Source: Zobellia galactanivorans (GTDB taxonomy: Bacteria > Bacteroidota > Bacteroidia > Flavobacteriales > Flavobacteriaceae). Taken from it: DNA of 64,000 nucleotides. A model generated the notes under the pieces. The model saw only the letters and a program-made list of their open reading frames with translations, did no database searches and had not been told where the DNA came from. The DNA lies in contig NC_015844.1 of the NCBI RefSeq assembly GCF_000973105.1, positions 3,158,501-3,222,500 of the forward strand, given 5' to 3'. Of the stretch, positions 8,740 through 15,288 are shown piece after piece (the first letter of the stretch is position 1; each line of letters begins with the position of its first letter). The position numbers were made by a program, and so were the translations under genes.

Positions 8740-8766
8740 TGCGCGGCTGAGAAATATAAGATTTCT
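8740..8766. repeat. 27-bp direct repeat, copy 2
   Basis: This copy lies directly beyond the stop codon of the zinc-ribbon gene (8776) and before the SRAP gene. It matches 7348-7374 with three mismatches. Read on the minus strand it contains a small perfect stem (AGAAAT, loop CTTAT, ATTTCT), which is weaker in copy 1, so it could act as a 3' processing or termination element. Confidence 0.7.
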
Positions 8767-8775
8767 GCAGTATAT

Positions 8776-9711
8776 CTAATATTTCCATTTTTTAGTTATA
8801 TCTCCAACGTGCAACGGGCCATCGGGCCTGTTTATGTTTTTAGACTTTAGAATATTATCCGAGGGGGTGATGGAAATCCAAGCATCACCATTTTCCCTGG
8901 GCCATACACTATACGCATAGGCGGTATTCGCTTTAATGAGAATATCCCTATCAAAAGTAACATCATTATAGAAAAGGGCATCATCTGGTGTCCTAACGTT
9001 TCTGTTTTTCACTAATCTAAACCCCATTTCAGGGTGTGCCGGGGAAGTGGATTGATTTGGTGGATTTTGGATACTTAATGAGCTCAAGTAGGATTGAATT
9101 CTTTCTTTTATTCCTTCAGGATGATAAAAATCAATTATATAGTTGTCTTTTTCTCTAAGTAGGTCTATCAATCCATGGTTGTCAGCTTTGTATAATATTC
9201 TCCAATTGTTTTTGTCATTTAGTTTATTCAGCCCGGCAATTAAATGTTTAATAGTTGGAGCTTCAAGCATTTTAAGAATCAGTAACAATTCCTCTGTACT
9301 GAAGTTTTTCCAAGATTGTTCAGAGAGAGCCTGTTCAAATTTTTTGGCTCTAGTCTCCGTAAGTTTAACCTCCATCAATTCCAGTCGTTTTTTTTCGAGT
9401 TCTTCTTTTTTCTTTACACAAGTATCACACTCCCATGAGGGGTTTAAATATCGTTTTGCTTGGGTTTGCGAATTGGTCTTTAGTTCATTTCTTGTTTTAC
9501 AAGAAGAGCATGTAACTGAAATAAGCAAATGGGCACATTCTTGCCCTATTTTAGAAATTTTAAGGGTTGAAAATGGCATGTTTTTGGCGATTTCAGAGGG
9601 TTTTTCTTGGAATAAACCATCTTTTATCAGCCAGTATCGGTTAGTGATTTCAAGTTCTTCAGATGATAAATCATCTTCAAATACTACTTCTATCTGGTAT
9701 TTTTCTTCCAT
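8776..9711 (-). CDS. Zinc-ribbon, coiled-coil protein of unknown function
   Basis: The 311-residue protein starts at ATG 9711 (MEEKYQIEV). A longer frame to 9777 would need a TTG start inside the hairpin element and is unlikely. Two CxxC pairs, CSSC and CDTC about 30 residues apart (about residues 68-100), form a probable zinc ribbon. A charged coiled coil follows (KKKEELEKKRLELMEVKLTE), then a helical middle. A C-terminal part of about 90 residues (DDALFYNDVTFDRDILIKAN, WPRENGDAWISIT) looks like a compact beta domain. There is no signal peptide or membrane segment, and I recognise no family. Its start codon directly follows a run of seven T and a long hairpin, so the upstream element may control it or be its RNA partner. 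Confidence 0.75.
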   Translation of the reverse strand: MEEKYQIEVVFEDDLSSEELEITNRYWLIKDGLFQEKPSEIAKNMPFSTLKISKIGQECAHLLISVTCSSCKTRNELKTNSQTQAKRYLNPSWECDTCVKKKEELEKKRLELMEVKLTETRAKKFEQALSEQSWKNFSTEELLLILKMLEAPTIKHLIAGLNKLNDKNNWRILYKADNHGLIDLLREKDNYIIDFYHPEGIKERIQSYLSSLSIQNPPNQSTSPAHPEMGFRLVKNRNVRTPDDALFYNDVTFDRDILIKANTAYAYSVWPRENGDAWISITPSDNILKSKNINRPDGPLHVGDITKKWKY

Positions 9712-9737
9712 AAAAAAAGCGTGGAACTGAACCTGAA

Positions 9738-9851
9738 GGAACCAGAGGTATCGCCAGACACCCAGACTACCAAACAAGAACAGCCCACGCAGAACGTGGG
9801 CGTCTTGGCTTTGATATTGGTAGTCCTTAAAACTGGCGATTTTCTAGTCCC
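9738..9851 (-). ncRNA. Long hairpin element, candidate structured RNA or leader of the zinc-ribbon gene
   Basis: Nested pairing spans 114 bases: 9738-9746 with 9843-9851, 9750-9757 with 9833-9840, 9765-9773 with 9817-9825, 9774-9778 with 9803-9807, and a terminal 7-bp stem 9783-9789 with 9795-9801. That is about 38 pairs. In the outermost helix two positions pair as G-U only if the minus strand is the RNA; on the plus strand they would be A-C mismatches. This favours a minus-strand transcript. It is more GC-rich than its flanks. On the minus strand, CCACGC then TTTTTTT follows immediately before the ATG at 9711. That CCACGC can pair alternatively with GCGTGG in the apical stem, the logic of an attenuator. 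Alternatives are an origin of transfer, a partition site or a single-strand origin of the plasmid. Confidence 0.6.
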
Positions 9852-9855
9852 AAAT

Positions 9856-9874
9856 CAAAAGCTAAACGCTTTTG
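9856..9874 (+). terminator. Terminator-like hairpin beside the long hairpin element
   Basis: A perfect 7-bp stem, CAAAAGC with GCTTTTG around loop TAAAC, is followed on the plus strand by TATTTTATG. It could terminate a plus-strand transcript of the hairpin element, or form the 5' end of the structure on the minus strand. The T tract is interrupted, so termination strength is uncertain. Confidence 0.4.
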
Positions 9875-9950
9875 TATTTTATGATTTTATATGTTCCTTA
9901 TAAAAGTGTTTATTATTAATCGTTCAAATTTAAATAAAGGAATCCAAATT

Positions 9951-10184
9951 CTACCTCGATTTGTTTAGGTAATTAAGAATGCTTTCGTTGATGATAGCTT
10001 TAAGGCTTTTGTCATCTTCGATTGCTCTAGATTTTAATTGTTTTAAAATGGTCTTATCAATGTAAAAGGAAAATTGTTTTTCGTTATTCGATTGTACTTT
10101 TTCAGGAACAATTTTTTGAATGGTTTTCTTAGGTTGGGAAGCCCTTGCTTGGGCTATCAAACTATCAAATTCTGATTTTGCCAT
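9951..10184 (-). CDS. Ribbon-helix-helix protein, probable ParB-like partner of ParA
   Basis: A 77-residue protein starts at ATG 10184. It has a basic, flexible N-terminus (SLIAQARASQPKKTIQK) and a C-terminal ribbon-helix-helix segment: the strand KQFSFYIDKTILKQL, then helices around RAIEDDKSLKAIINESILNYL. Small RHH proteins encoded just after a short ParA are typical centromere-binding partners of type Ib plasmid partition systems. The gene begins 51 bases after the parA stop, on the same strand. Its flexible N-terminus would stimulate the ParA ATPase and the RHH part would bind the centromere and its own promoter. The centromere site itself is not identified; the hairpin element just downstream is one candidate. 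Confidence 0.75.
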   Translation of the reverse strand: MAKSEFDSLIAQARASQPKKTIQKIVPEKVQSNNEKQFSFYIDKTILKQLKSRAIEDDKSLKAIINESILNYLNKSR

Positions 10185-10234
10185 AGTATGGTTTTATTAT
10201 GATTACACAGTTCTATATTTATATAATTATAGAT

Positions 10235-10819
10235 TTATATAAGTGAAGTCAAAACTTCTTTTGTTAAGCTATCCATTTGTTTTTGTGCCTTATTGTTTTC
10301 TAAAACCCCCTGTAATAAGGTAGATCTAGTGAATGCCACTAGGTCGCTAATTTTAGTCTGGGCTATTTTTATCTGAAACGTCGATAGGCTTTTAAGAATA
10401 TCGTCGGTAAGAGTGGTATTTGGCTTAATCATGTTTAGGACAATCATACTATTAGTTTTTTTTCCTTGCTCTGCTATTAGGCTGATAGTGCTATCAATCG
10501 CTAAAAGATCCAGGATGCCGGCTTTAGTTGGAATCAAAATTAAATCCGCTACTTGTAGTAATGATTTTAGTTGTTTTGATAGATACGGAGGGGTGTCAAC
10601 AAAAACAAAATCCAATTCTTGGTTTTCAGTTAAGATATTTTGATTCGTAGTTATTTCAAAGCACTCTACCATTTTGGAAATTTGAGCCAAACTTCCTTGA
10701 ACATCCATGTCCAAAATAGCAACCTTTGAATGTTCACTTAAATTTTGTGCCAAATTAAAAGTCAAGGTGCTTTTACCTACTCCACCTTTTTGATGGGTAA
10801 TTAGTATAATTTTTGCCAT
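10235..10819 (-). CDS. parA: ParA-family partition ATPase
   Basis: This 194-residue ATPase positions plasmid copies before division. The deviant Walker A motif KGGVGKST lies at residues 11-18 within MAKIILITHQKGGVGKSTLT. Walker A' is seen as VAILDMDVQGSLAQ, and Walker B as LDFVFVDTPPYL. The protein lacks the N-terminal DNA-binding domain of large ParA proteins, so it is of the short type Ib kind that pairs with an RHH partner, and the next gene encodes one. It follows the one-TM protein gene by two bases in a tight operon with the mobilization genes. Retaining a partition system in an integrated element suggests that it can exist as a free plasmid or did so recently. Confidence 0.92.
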   Translation of the reverse strand: MAKIILITHQKGGVGKSTLTFNLAQNLSEHSKVAILDMDVQGSLAQISKMVECFEITTNQNILTENQELDFVFVDTPPYLSKQLKSLLQVADLILIPTKAGILDLLAIDSTISLIAEQGKKTNSMIVLNMIKPNTTLTDDILKSLSTFQIKIAQTKISDLVAFTRSTLLQGVLENNKAQKQMDSLTKEVLTSLI

Positions 10820-10821
10820 AC

Positions 10822-11271
10822 CTAGTTTCTATTTGTGTTCCATTTTAAGTATTTATCCTTGGCCTCCGGATACTCTTCAAAAAAATTTTTAAAGTGATGC
10901 ATTGCTTCTTTTTGACCTTTTTCATAATAGTTAAAGTTAGCGTCAGAGCTTACCTTTATCTCGTAAATTGAATAGCTCACTAAACAAAAGGTGAATAGTA
11001 ATACGGAACTTAGTAGTACTAGTAACCATCTTGGATAATGGTTTGACTTGGACAGATTTTTAGTTAATTGCGAAATTTTAGTATGTTGTTCTCTAAGAAC
11101 TATGTCTTGGCTCTTTACAAACGAATTCAAAACTGAACTCATTTCGGTCATATCTGGTGATAGCTGAGTCATTTTAAGTTCATGGGAGAGATGCTTCATT
11201 TTTTCCAGTTGTAGCTTGAAATCGCTTAATTCCTCTACTAGTAATTCCGCTATGTCGTCAATTTTTGCCAT
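10822..11271 (-). CDS. Mobilization-operon protein with one transmembrane helix, function unknown
   Basis: The 149-residue protein has a helical, coiled-coil-prone N-terminal half (residues 1-78). A single hydrophobic segment follows (about 82-103, WLLVLLSSVLLFTFCLVSYS), then a short charged C-terminal domain (GQKEAMHHFKNFFEEYPEAK). It is squeezed between the relaxase gene and parA with 2-base gaps. Membrane-anchored helical proteins in this position are common in Bacteroidota mobilization operons and may tether the relaxase complex to the host transfer channel. That role is inferred from context only. Confidence 0.75.
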   Translation of the reverse strand: MAKIDDIAELLVEELSDFKLQLEKMKHLSHELKMTQLSPDMTEMSSVLNSFVKSQDIVLREQHTKISQLTKNLSKSNHYPRWLLVLLSSVLLFTFCLVSYSIYEIKVSSDANFNYYEKGQKEAMHHFKNFFEEYPEAKDKYLKWNTNRN

Positions 11272-11273
11272 GG

Positions 11274-12125
11274 TTATATACTTAGTCCTTTGTTAGTTAT
11301 TTGTTGATTGGATTGCTGTTTAGTATTTGCAATGAAATTTGCACCTAATTCAACCACTTTGTTTGAAATTAGAGTCGTCTTGCTTCCATTCTGCAGTATA
11401 TGGCCATTCCCCGCTATAGCATTGGTAATTTTGCCACCACTCATGGACCGATGTATTTCACTGCCTTTTAAGCTGATGTTTTTATATTTGAATCTGAATC
11501 CTTGAAGTTTATTACTCTTGTTGATACTAGGAATTACATCAATACCTCTCAGTTTCATCTTTTTTATATAATCATCAAGGGTTTTAGGCGAGTTTTTTCT
11601 TAGTACATGTTCGCTTAAATTGTGTATTTCTCTTCTTATTTGTTTGAGAGAATTAAGCTTTTCCACTTGAATTTCTTGAGCGGTTTTTAAATTCATTTCT
11701 AATGCAACCTGTCTAGCTGCTTCGATGCTTCGTTTTCCTATAAATCCATCAGGATAGGCTTTACCCTTAAAATCAATTCTATTTACGTACAAATGAATAT
11801 GGGTGTGTGCTTTGTCCTTATGAACAAAAGCTACTGCTTGACGATTGTTCAAATTCATTCGAGCTAGAAACTTTTTTGCTATGTCACCGAGATTTTTCTT
11901 TTTTAATTTTTTGCCATCTTCTATGGTTGGACTTAAGACAAAGCTGAGAGTATTCTTTTTGCAATTTTCATTCATGTCCTGAATGATGTGAAATTCCCTG
12001 GTTAGCTCTTCTGGGGTATTGCCGGCTAGATATTCTTTTAAAACTACGATAGCGCTTTTTTCTTGGTTCCATCCATACGCCATAGAGGCACTAGTATGTG
12101 AGATGGATTTTCCTTTACCGATCAT
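11274..12125 (-). CDS. mobA: Relaxase / mobilization nuclease (HUH family)
   Basis: The relaxase nicks the origin of transfer and pilots the single strand into the recipient. The 283-residue protein has the metal-binding histidine cluster H102-K-D104-x-x-H107-T-H109-I-H111 followed by LYVNRID, the hallmark of the Relaxase (MobA/VirD2, MOBP-like) domain. The catalytic tyrosine is probably Tyr17 in SMAYGWN. At 283 residues it is little more than the nuclease domain, with no helicase or primase fused, as is usual for mobilizable rather than self-conjugative elements. The start overlaps the upstream mobC-like stop by four bases. No coupling protein or type IV secretion genes are present, so transfer would depend on a helper element. 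Confidence 0.92.
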   Translation of the reverse strand: MIGKGKSISHTSASMAYGWNQEKSAIVVLKEYLAGNTPEELTREFHIIQDMNENCKKNTLSFVLSPTIEDGKKLKKKNLGDIAKKFLARMNLNNRQAVAFVHKDKAHTHIHLYVNRIDFKGKAYPDGFIGKRSIEAARQVALEMNLKTAQEIQVEKLNSLKQIRREIHNLSEHVLRKNSPKTLDDYIKKMKLRGIDVIPSINKSNKLQGFRFKYKNISLKGSEIHRSMSGGKITNAIAGNGHILQNGSKTTLISNKVVELGANFIANTKQQSNQQITNKGLSI

Positions 12126-12532
12126 TTTTTGAAATTGTTTAAGTGTTCTCTAATTTCTTTGGCCAATGCATAAACCTCGGAAGTCAATTTTGGATTTTGT
12201 TTTCTGTACATATTACCTATCAAAGTGAAATTCCGGCTATAGGTAGAAAGCATTTTGTAGACTTCAATTTCTTCATCTGTAAGGCGTGCAGTAATTTCTT
12301 TATTAAATGCTGCTCTAAAACAAAATTCACTGAGGGAGAGTCCCGATTTTTTAGCTCTTATTTTCAATAGCTTTTTCTCGTAAATCGTACTTCTGAACTT
12401 GGTGACAACTCTTTCTTTTTTCTTCATTGGTTCTTTTTTTATTTTGCGACCATCGGGAGAAAAATCAAGATTGTGGGCCCAGCACACACATCTTGAACTC
12501 TTACTCAAAATCATTTTTTTATTTTTGCTCAA
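12122..12532 (-). CDS. mobC: MobC-like relaxosome accessory protein
   Basis: The 136-residue protein is basic, with a lysine-rich N-terminus (KKEPMKKKERVVTKFRST). A ribbon-helix-helix-like segment follows (KKLLKIRAKKSGLSLSEFCF), then the C-terminal helices typical of MobC/BmgB proteins that bind the origin of transfer and help the relaxase nick. It overlaps the relaxase gene by four bases downstream and the primase gene by fourteen bases upstream, a strongly coupled arrangement. The nearby origin of transfer is not obvious; it is usually close to mobC. The first two cysteines (CVCW) near residue 15 are probably incidental. Confidence 0.8.
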   Translation of the reverse strand: MSKNKKMILSKSSRCVCWAHNLDFSPDGRKIKKEPMKKKERVVTKFRSTIYEKKLLKIRAKKSGLSLSEFCFRAAFNKEITARLTDEEIEVYKMLSTYSRNFTLIGNMYRKQNPKLTSEVYALAKEIREHLNNFKK

Positions 12533-13352
12533 CCCACCATTCGTTCAAGTCATTATAGCCTTGGTAAAAACTTGAACAGTCATGATAATTGAGTTCTTTG
12601 GTTACGAATTTTTCAGTGATTGTACGGCCTGTTTCATCTTGGTCTAAATAGAGATTTATGGTGTTGTACTTGTCTGCATAAGCATTTAATTTGCTAGCGA
12701 AAGAACAAGAATTTAGGATTAATAAGTCCGCCTTTTGTAATATTGAACTATCTAGCGATATTAAAGAGAGCATATCAAACATACCCTCAGTAACCACCAG
12801 AGAATTATGTCCATTTTGAATCAATGAGATATCCTTAGGTGAAGAACCTGATTTGAAGTATTTATTTCTCAGATCATATCCTCCGGAAATGTTCTCAACA
12901 CCTATTGAAAAATATTCTTTTGAATGATTTGAATAGTGTACTTCTTTACATATTTTTCTCGCAATTTTTAAAGGTATTCTCCTTTGATTTAAATAAGCTA
13001 TAAGTCCTAAATGCTGAATATCAATTACAGAAGTAATATTTATTTTGGTATCGTATATGTGTTTAAAACTTGGTTGCTGGTGAAAAGAGAAGGTGTCGCT
13101 TGAAAGTTTTTGCAAAACTTCGGAAATAGAACACCTGTAAAATTTTTGCAAAAAATCAATTATTGTGCCACGGGAGCCTGTACCATAATCGTACCAGCAG
13201 TTTTTATTAGTATTAATTTTAAACGAAGCAATTTTTTCTCCTCGAAATGGCGATATGTACCATTTGTCATATCCCCTTGTCTTTTGAGGTTCAAAGCCAA
13301 GTTTTTTTAAATATGAAACCATGTCTATTTTTTTAGCTTTTTGGCAATTCAT
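12519..13352 (-). CDS. Plasmid primase-like protein (DnaG-type CHC2-like and Toprim domains)
   Basis: The 277-residue protein has an N-terminal segment resembling the DnaG zinc-binding domain (WYISPFRGEKIASFKINT, then WYDYGTGSRGTIIDFL). A Toprim fold follows, with the conserved glutamate in LVVTEGMFDML (about residue 195) and the acidic motif LYLDQDETGR (about 235-244). The canonical CHC2 zinc cysteines are missing, although the surrounding fold signature persists. Such short primases are common on Bacteroidota mobilizable elements and prime replication of the transferred strand or of the plasmid. The gene overlaps the mobC-like gene by fourteen bases. A typical DnaG would also carry a helicase-binding domain, which is absent. 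Confidence 0.85.
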   Translation of the reverse strand: MNCQKAKKIDMVSYLKKLGFEPQKTRGYDKWYISPFRGEKIASFKINTNKNCWYDYGTGSRGTIIDFLQKFYRCSISEVLQKLSSDTFSFHQQPSFKHIYDTKINITSVIDIQHLGLIAYLNQRRIPLKIARKICKEVHYSNHSKEYFSIGVENISGGYDLRNKYFKSGSSPKDISLIQNGHNSLVVTEGMFDMLSLISLDSSILQKADLLILNSCSFASKLNAYADKYNTINLYLDQDETGRTITEKFVTKELNYHDCSSFYQGYNDLNEWWVEQK

Positions 13353-13479
13353 TTCTTTTATTTTTGACTAGCAAATATTTATTGCTGTTTTAACTTCTGT
13401 TTTTTTCCATTTTCATTTTTTTACAGTAGTATTTTAGTATGCTCTGAAGCCTTTATGTCAATGGGCTCACAGATAAATG

Positions 13480-13727
13480 TATGAGGGTGTGTCCTTAACG
13501 AAAAGTGAGGGTGCATCCTTAATGAAGGGGGAGGGTGTATCCTTAATAGGTGAGGGTACATCCTTAATGAGTGAGGTAAAATTTTGCTGATTTTTATCAA
13601 AAGTGAGGGTGCATCCTTAATTGGTGAGGGTACATCCTTAATAAGTGAGTGCATATCCTTAATAGGTGAGGGTACATCCTTAATAGGTGAGGTTGTATCC
13701 TTAATAAGTGAGTGATGAATAAGTATT
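13480..13727. repeat. Iteron array: nine 21-bp direct repeats, probable plasmid origin
   Basis: The consensus is RGTGAGGGTRCATCCTTAATA. Well-formed copies start at about 13480, 13504, 13528, 13549, 13602, 13623, 13644, 13665 and 13686, with degenerate copies at 13570 and 13707. From 13602 the period is exactly 21 bp, two helical turns. Between the two blocks the copy at 13570-13600 is replaced by AT-rich sequence, a possible unwinding site. The array lies just downstream of the initiator gene. Iterons of about 20 bp beside a Rep_3 gene are the usual origin of theta-replicating plasmids. Confidence 0.88.
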
Positions 13728-13749
13728 TCAGTTTTTACCAAAGTTGTAA

Positions 13750-14841
13750 TCATGATATTTTATTTAGCTCCTTAAATAGATTCTTATATAAAAAACCTGA
13801 TATGTTTTTTATTTCGCTCTGTTTAACTTTATCGTAATATTTCGCGGTTTGATTTTGGCCGAATGTACTTCTCTGGATGTTTTCCATCCATCTTTTTTTC
13901 ATCTCCCCTGAACCAATTCTATTAATTAAATAAATGACTTGAGTTTCATCTAGTCCAAGTCCTTTGAAAAACTCTAAGCAGCTTAGCTCTTCTTTGTTGA
14001 GCTCATGCTTTAAAGGTTTAAATCGAAATTCAATATGAGATATTCTTCTACCTTTTTTAAATTTTCTATTTATTCTTAATTCTTTAATATCCTTACATTT
14101 TTCTGAGTTTATCCATTGAATTGCTGGCTTTAGGAAGTCTCTTTCGAAATAGCTAAACTTGGGTTGTTTGTCTTTAAACTCATAGTTTTTTTCAGGGATA
14201 AAAATAAGTTTGAGCTGGTCTTCAGGGGTTAGAGTTGTTTTCAATTCTTTGTCTATGATTTCTATATATCCTAAAATCATTTTAAGCTCTATTACGGCTA
14301 TTATGCAAAATCCGGTATTCTTAAATTGTGATAGTATTTCGTAAAATTTTTTTCGTCTTGCTCCCCGAATTTTGAATACAGAGTTTTCAATTTGCGTAAA
14401 TCCATTTTGTTTTTGAACTTTTCCTACGGGTGTTATTTCATTGATGTACTGAATAAGTTTTTCTTTATAGAAGAAGATTTTTCCAAAACGAGCTAATTCT
14501 ATCTTTAACGTATCAGGACTGTCAGGATCTACTTGAACATTGTCCACGATATTAAATGCGATAAAAGACCTCTCAATCTTATTGTAAAAAGCTCCTCCCA
14601 CATTTTTAACTTCATTAGTAAATTTGTAAAATTCAGAAAATGAATATGTGTCGTTTTTTGAAGTGCTTTTTGCATCAATATAATCGTTGAGTGAAATTTT
14701 AATAACACTTTTGGGTTTGCCAAAAAAATCTATTTTACTTTGAATTAGATAAACAATGTCCTTATGTATTTCTTTATCTAACTTGAAAAGACTTCTAGTA
14801 AAAAAGTTTGCTTGATTAAGCTGCTTATTTCGTAATTCCAT
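13750..14841 (-). CDS. rep: Rep_3-type plasmid replication initiator
   Basis: The 363-residue protein starts at ATG 14841 (MELRNKQLNQANFFTRSLF) and shows the two-winged-helix layout of iteron-binding initiators. The first winged helix covers about 15-150 (HKDIVYLIQSKID, SFSEFYKFTNEV). The second covers about 160-300 (ARRKKFYEILSQFKNTGF, FERDFLKPAIQWINSEKCKD, the latter typical of the Rep_3 DNA-contact helix). A C-terminal extension of about 60 residues is specific to this protein. The 21-bp iteron array directly after the gene supports the assignment. Initiators of this type bind iterons as monomers and repress their own promoter as dimers. Integration would leave this origin silent or under host control. 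Confidence 0.88.
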   Translation of the reverse strand: MELRNKQLNQANFFTRSLFKLDKEIHKDIVYLIQSKIDFFGKPKSVIKISLNDYIDAKSTSKNDTYSFSEFYKFTNEVKNVGGAFYNKIERSFIAFNIVDNVQVDPDSPDTLKIELARFGKIFFYKEKLIQYINEITPVGKVQKQNGFTQIENSVFKIRGARRKKFYEILSQFKNTGFCIIAVIELKMILGYIEIIDKELKTTLTPEDQLKLIFIPEKNYEFKDKQPKFSYFERDFLKPAIQWINSEKCKDIKELRINRKFKKGRRISHIEFRFKPLKHELNKEELSCLEFFKGLGLDETQVIYLINRIGSGEMKKRWMENIQRSTFGQNQTAKYYDKVKQSEIKNISGFLYKNLFKELNKIS

Positions 14842-14924
14842 GCTCTTAAAATGAAATATTTTATTGGCTAAGAATCAGTTTTCTATGCTTTAGTTGATAT
14901 TCAATTGAGCATAAAACAACTGAT

Positions 14925-15215
14925 TTATGCTCTTCTTTTGTACTTAAATTGTTTGATGGAGTTGTCCTCGTTGAAAATCTGGAAGTGATGAATCAACTTT
15001 TTTGCAGGTCCGAAATCTTCAGCTTCAATCCATCCATACTTTATATAGTTATCAATAGATTGAACAGAGCTTCGACATATGTCCGCTGCTTCTTGTCTGG
15101 TGTAGTACTTTGTAGAATAATCTTCTTTAGGAGCATTTTTAATCTCCAAAACTAGTTCTGTAAGTTTAGCTAGTTTATTGTGAATACTTAGAAAGGGATC
15201 TGTGTAGGTGCTCAT
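14925..15215 (-). CDS. Small helix-turn-helix DNA-binding protein (HTH_17 / excisionase-like)
   Basis: The start is taken at ATG 15215 (MSTYTDPFLSIHNKLAKL), giving 96 residues; the longer frame begins at a TTG. A helical N-terminus (LAKLTELVLEIKN) precedes a MerR/excisionase-type helix-turn-helix, YYTRQEAADICRSSVQSIDN. The sequence then continues with YIKYGWIEAEDFG, where the last part usually forms the wing and recognises the substrate name position. Proteins of this type in Bacteroidota mobile elements sit upstream of the initiator gene and act as excisionase or replication/mobilization regulator. It lies 83 bases before the rep start on the same strand. With no integrase visible, its role in excision cannot be confirmed. 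Confidence 0.8.
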   Translation of the reverse strand: MSTYTDPFLSIHNKLAKLTELVLEIKNAPKEDYSTKYYTRQEAADICRSSVQSIDNYIKYGWIEAEDFGPAKKLIHHFQIFNEDNSIKQFKYKRRA

Positions 15216-15288
15216 ATTTACATGTTTTAGAATTCGATATCCCAAAACTGCAAATAAGTAATATTTACATGCCTGACATGGCTTACAA

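Noticed and set aside
9712-9777. Longer zinc-ribbon frame starting at 9777
   Set aside because: The start codon would be TTG inside the hairpin element; the ATG at 9711 is more credible.
9721-9903. 60-codon plus-strand frame with a hydrophobic stretch VGVLALILVVLK
   Set aside because: It coincides with the nested hairpin, whose base pairing explains the conserved sequence, and it has no family or ribosome-binding support. A small membrane toxin cannot be excluded.
13421-13753. 110-codon minus-strand frame overlapping the rep stop (ATGA)
   Set aside because: It reads through the iteron array; a 21-bp period (7 codons) keeps any frame open and gives repeated IKDxPSP motifs. I treat it as non-coding, although the ATGA overlap with rep is a curiosity.
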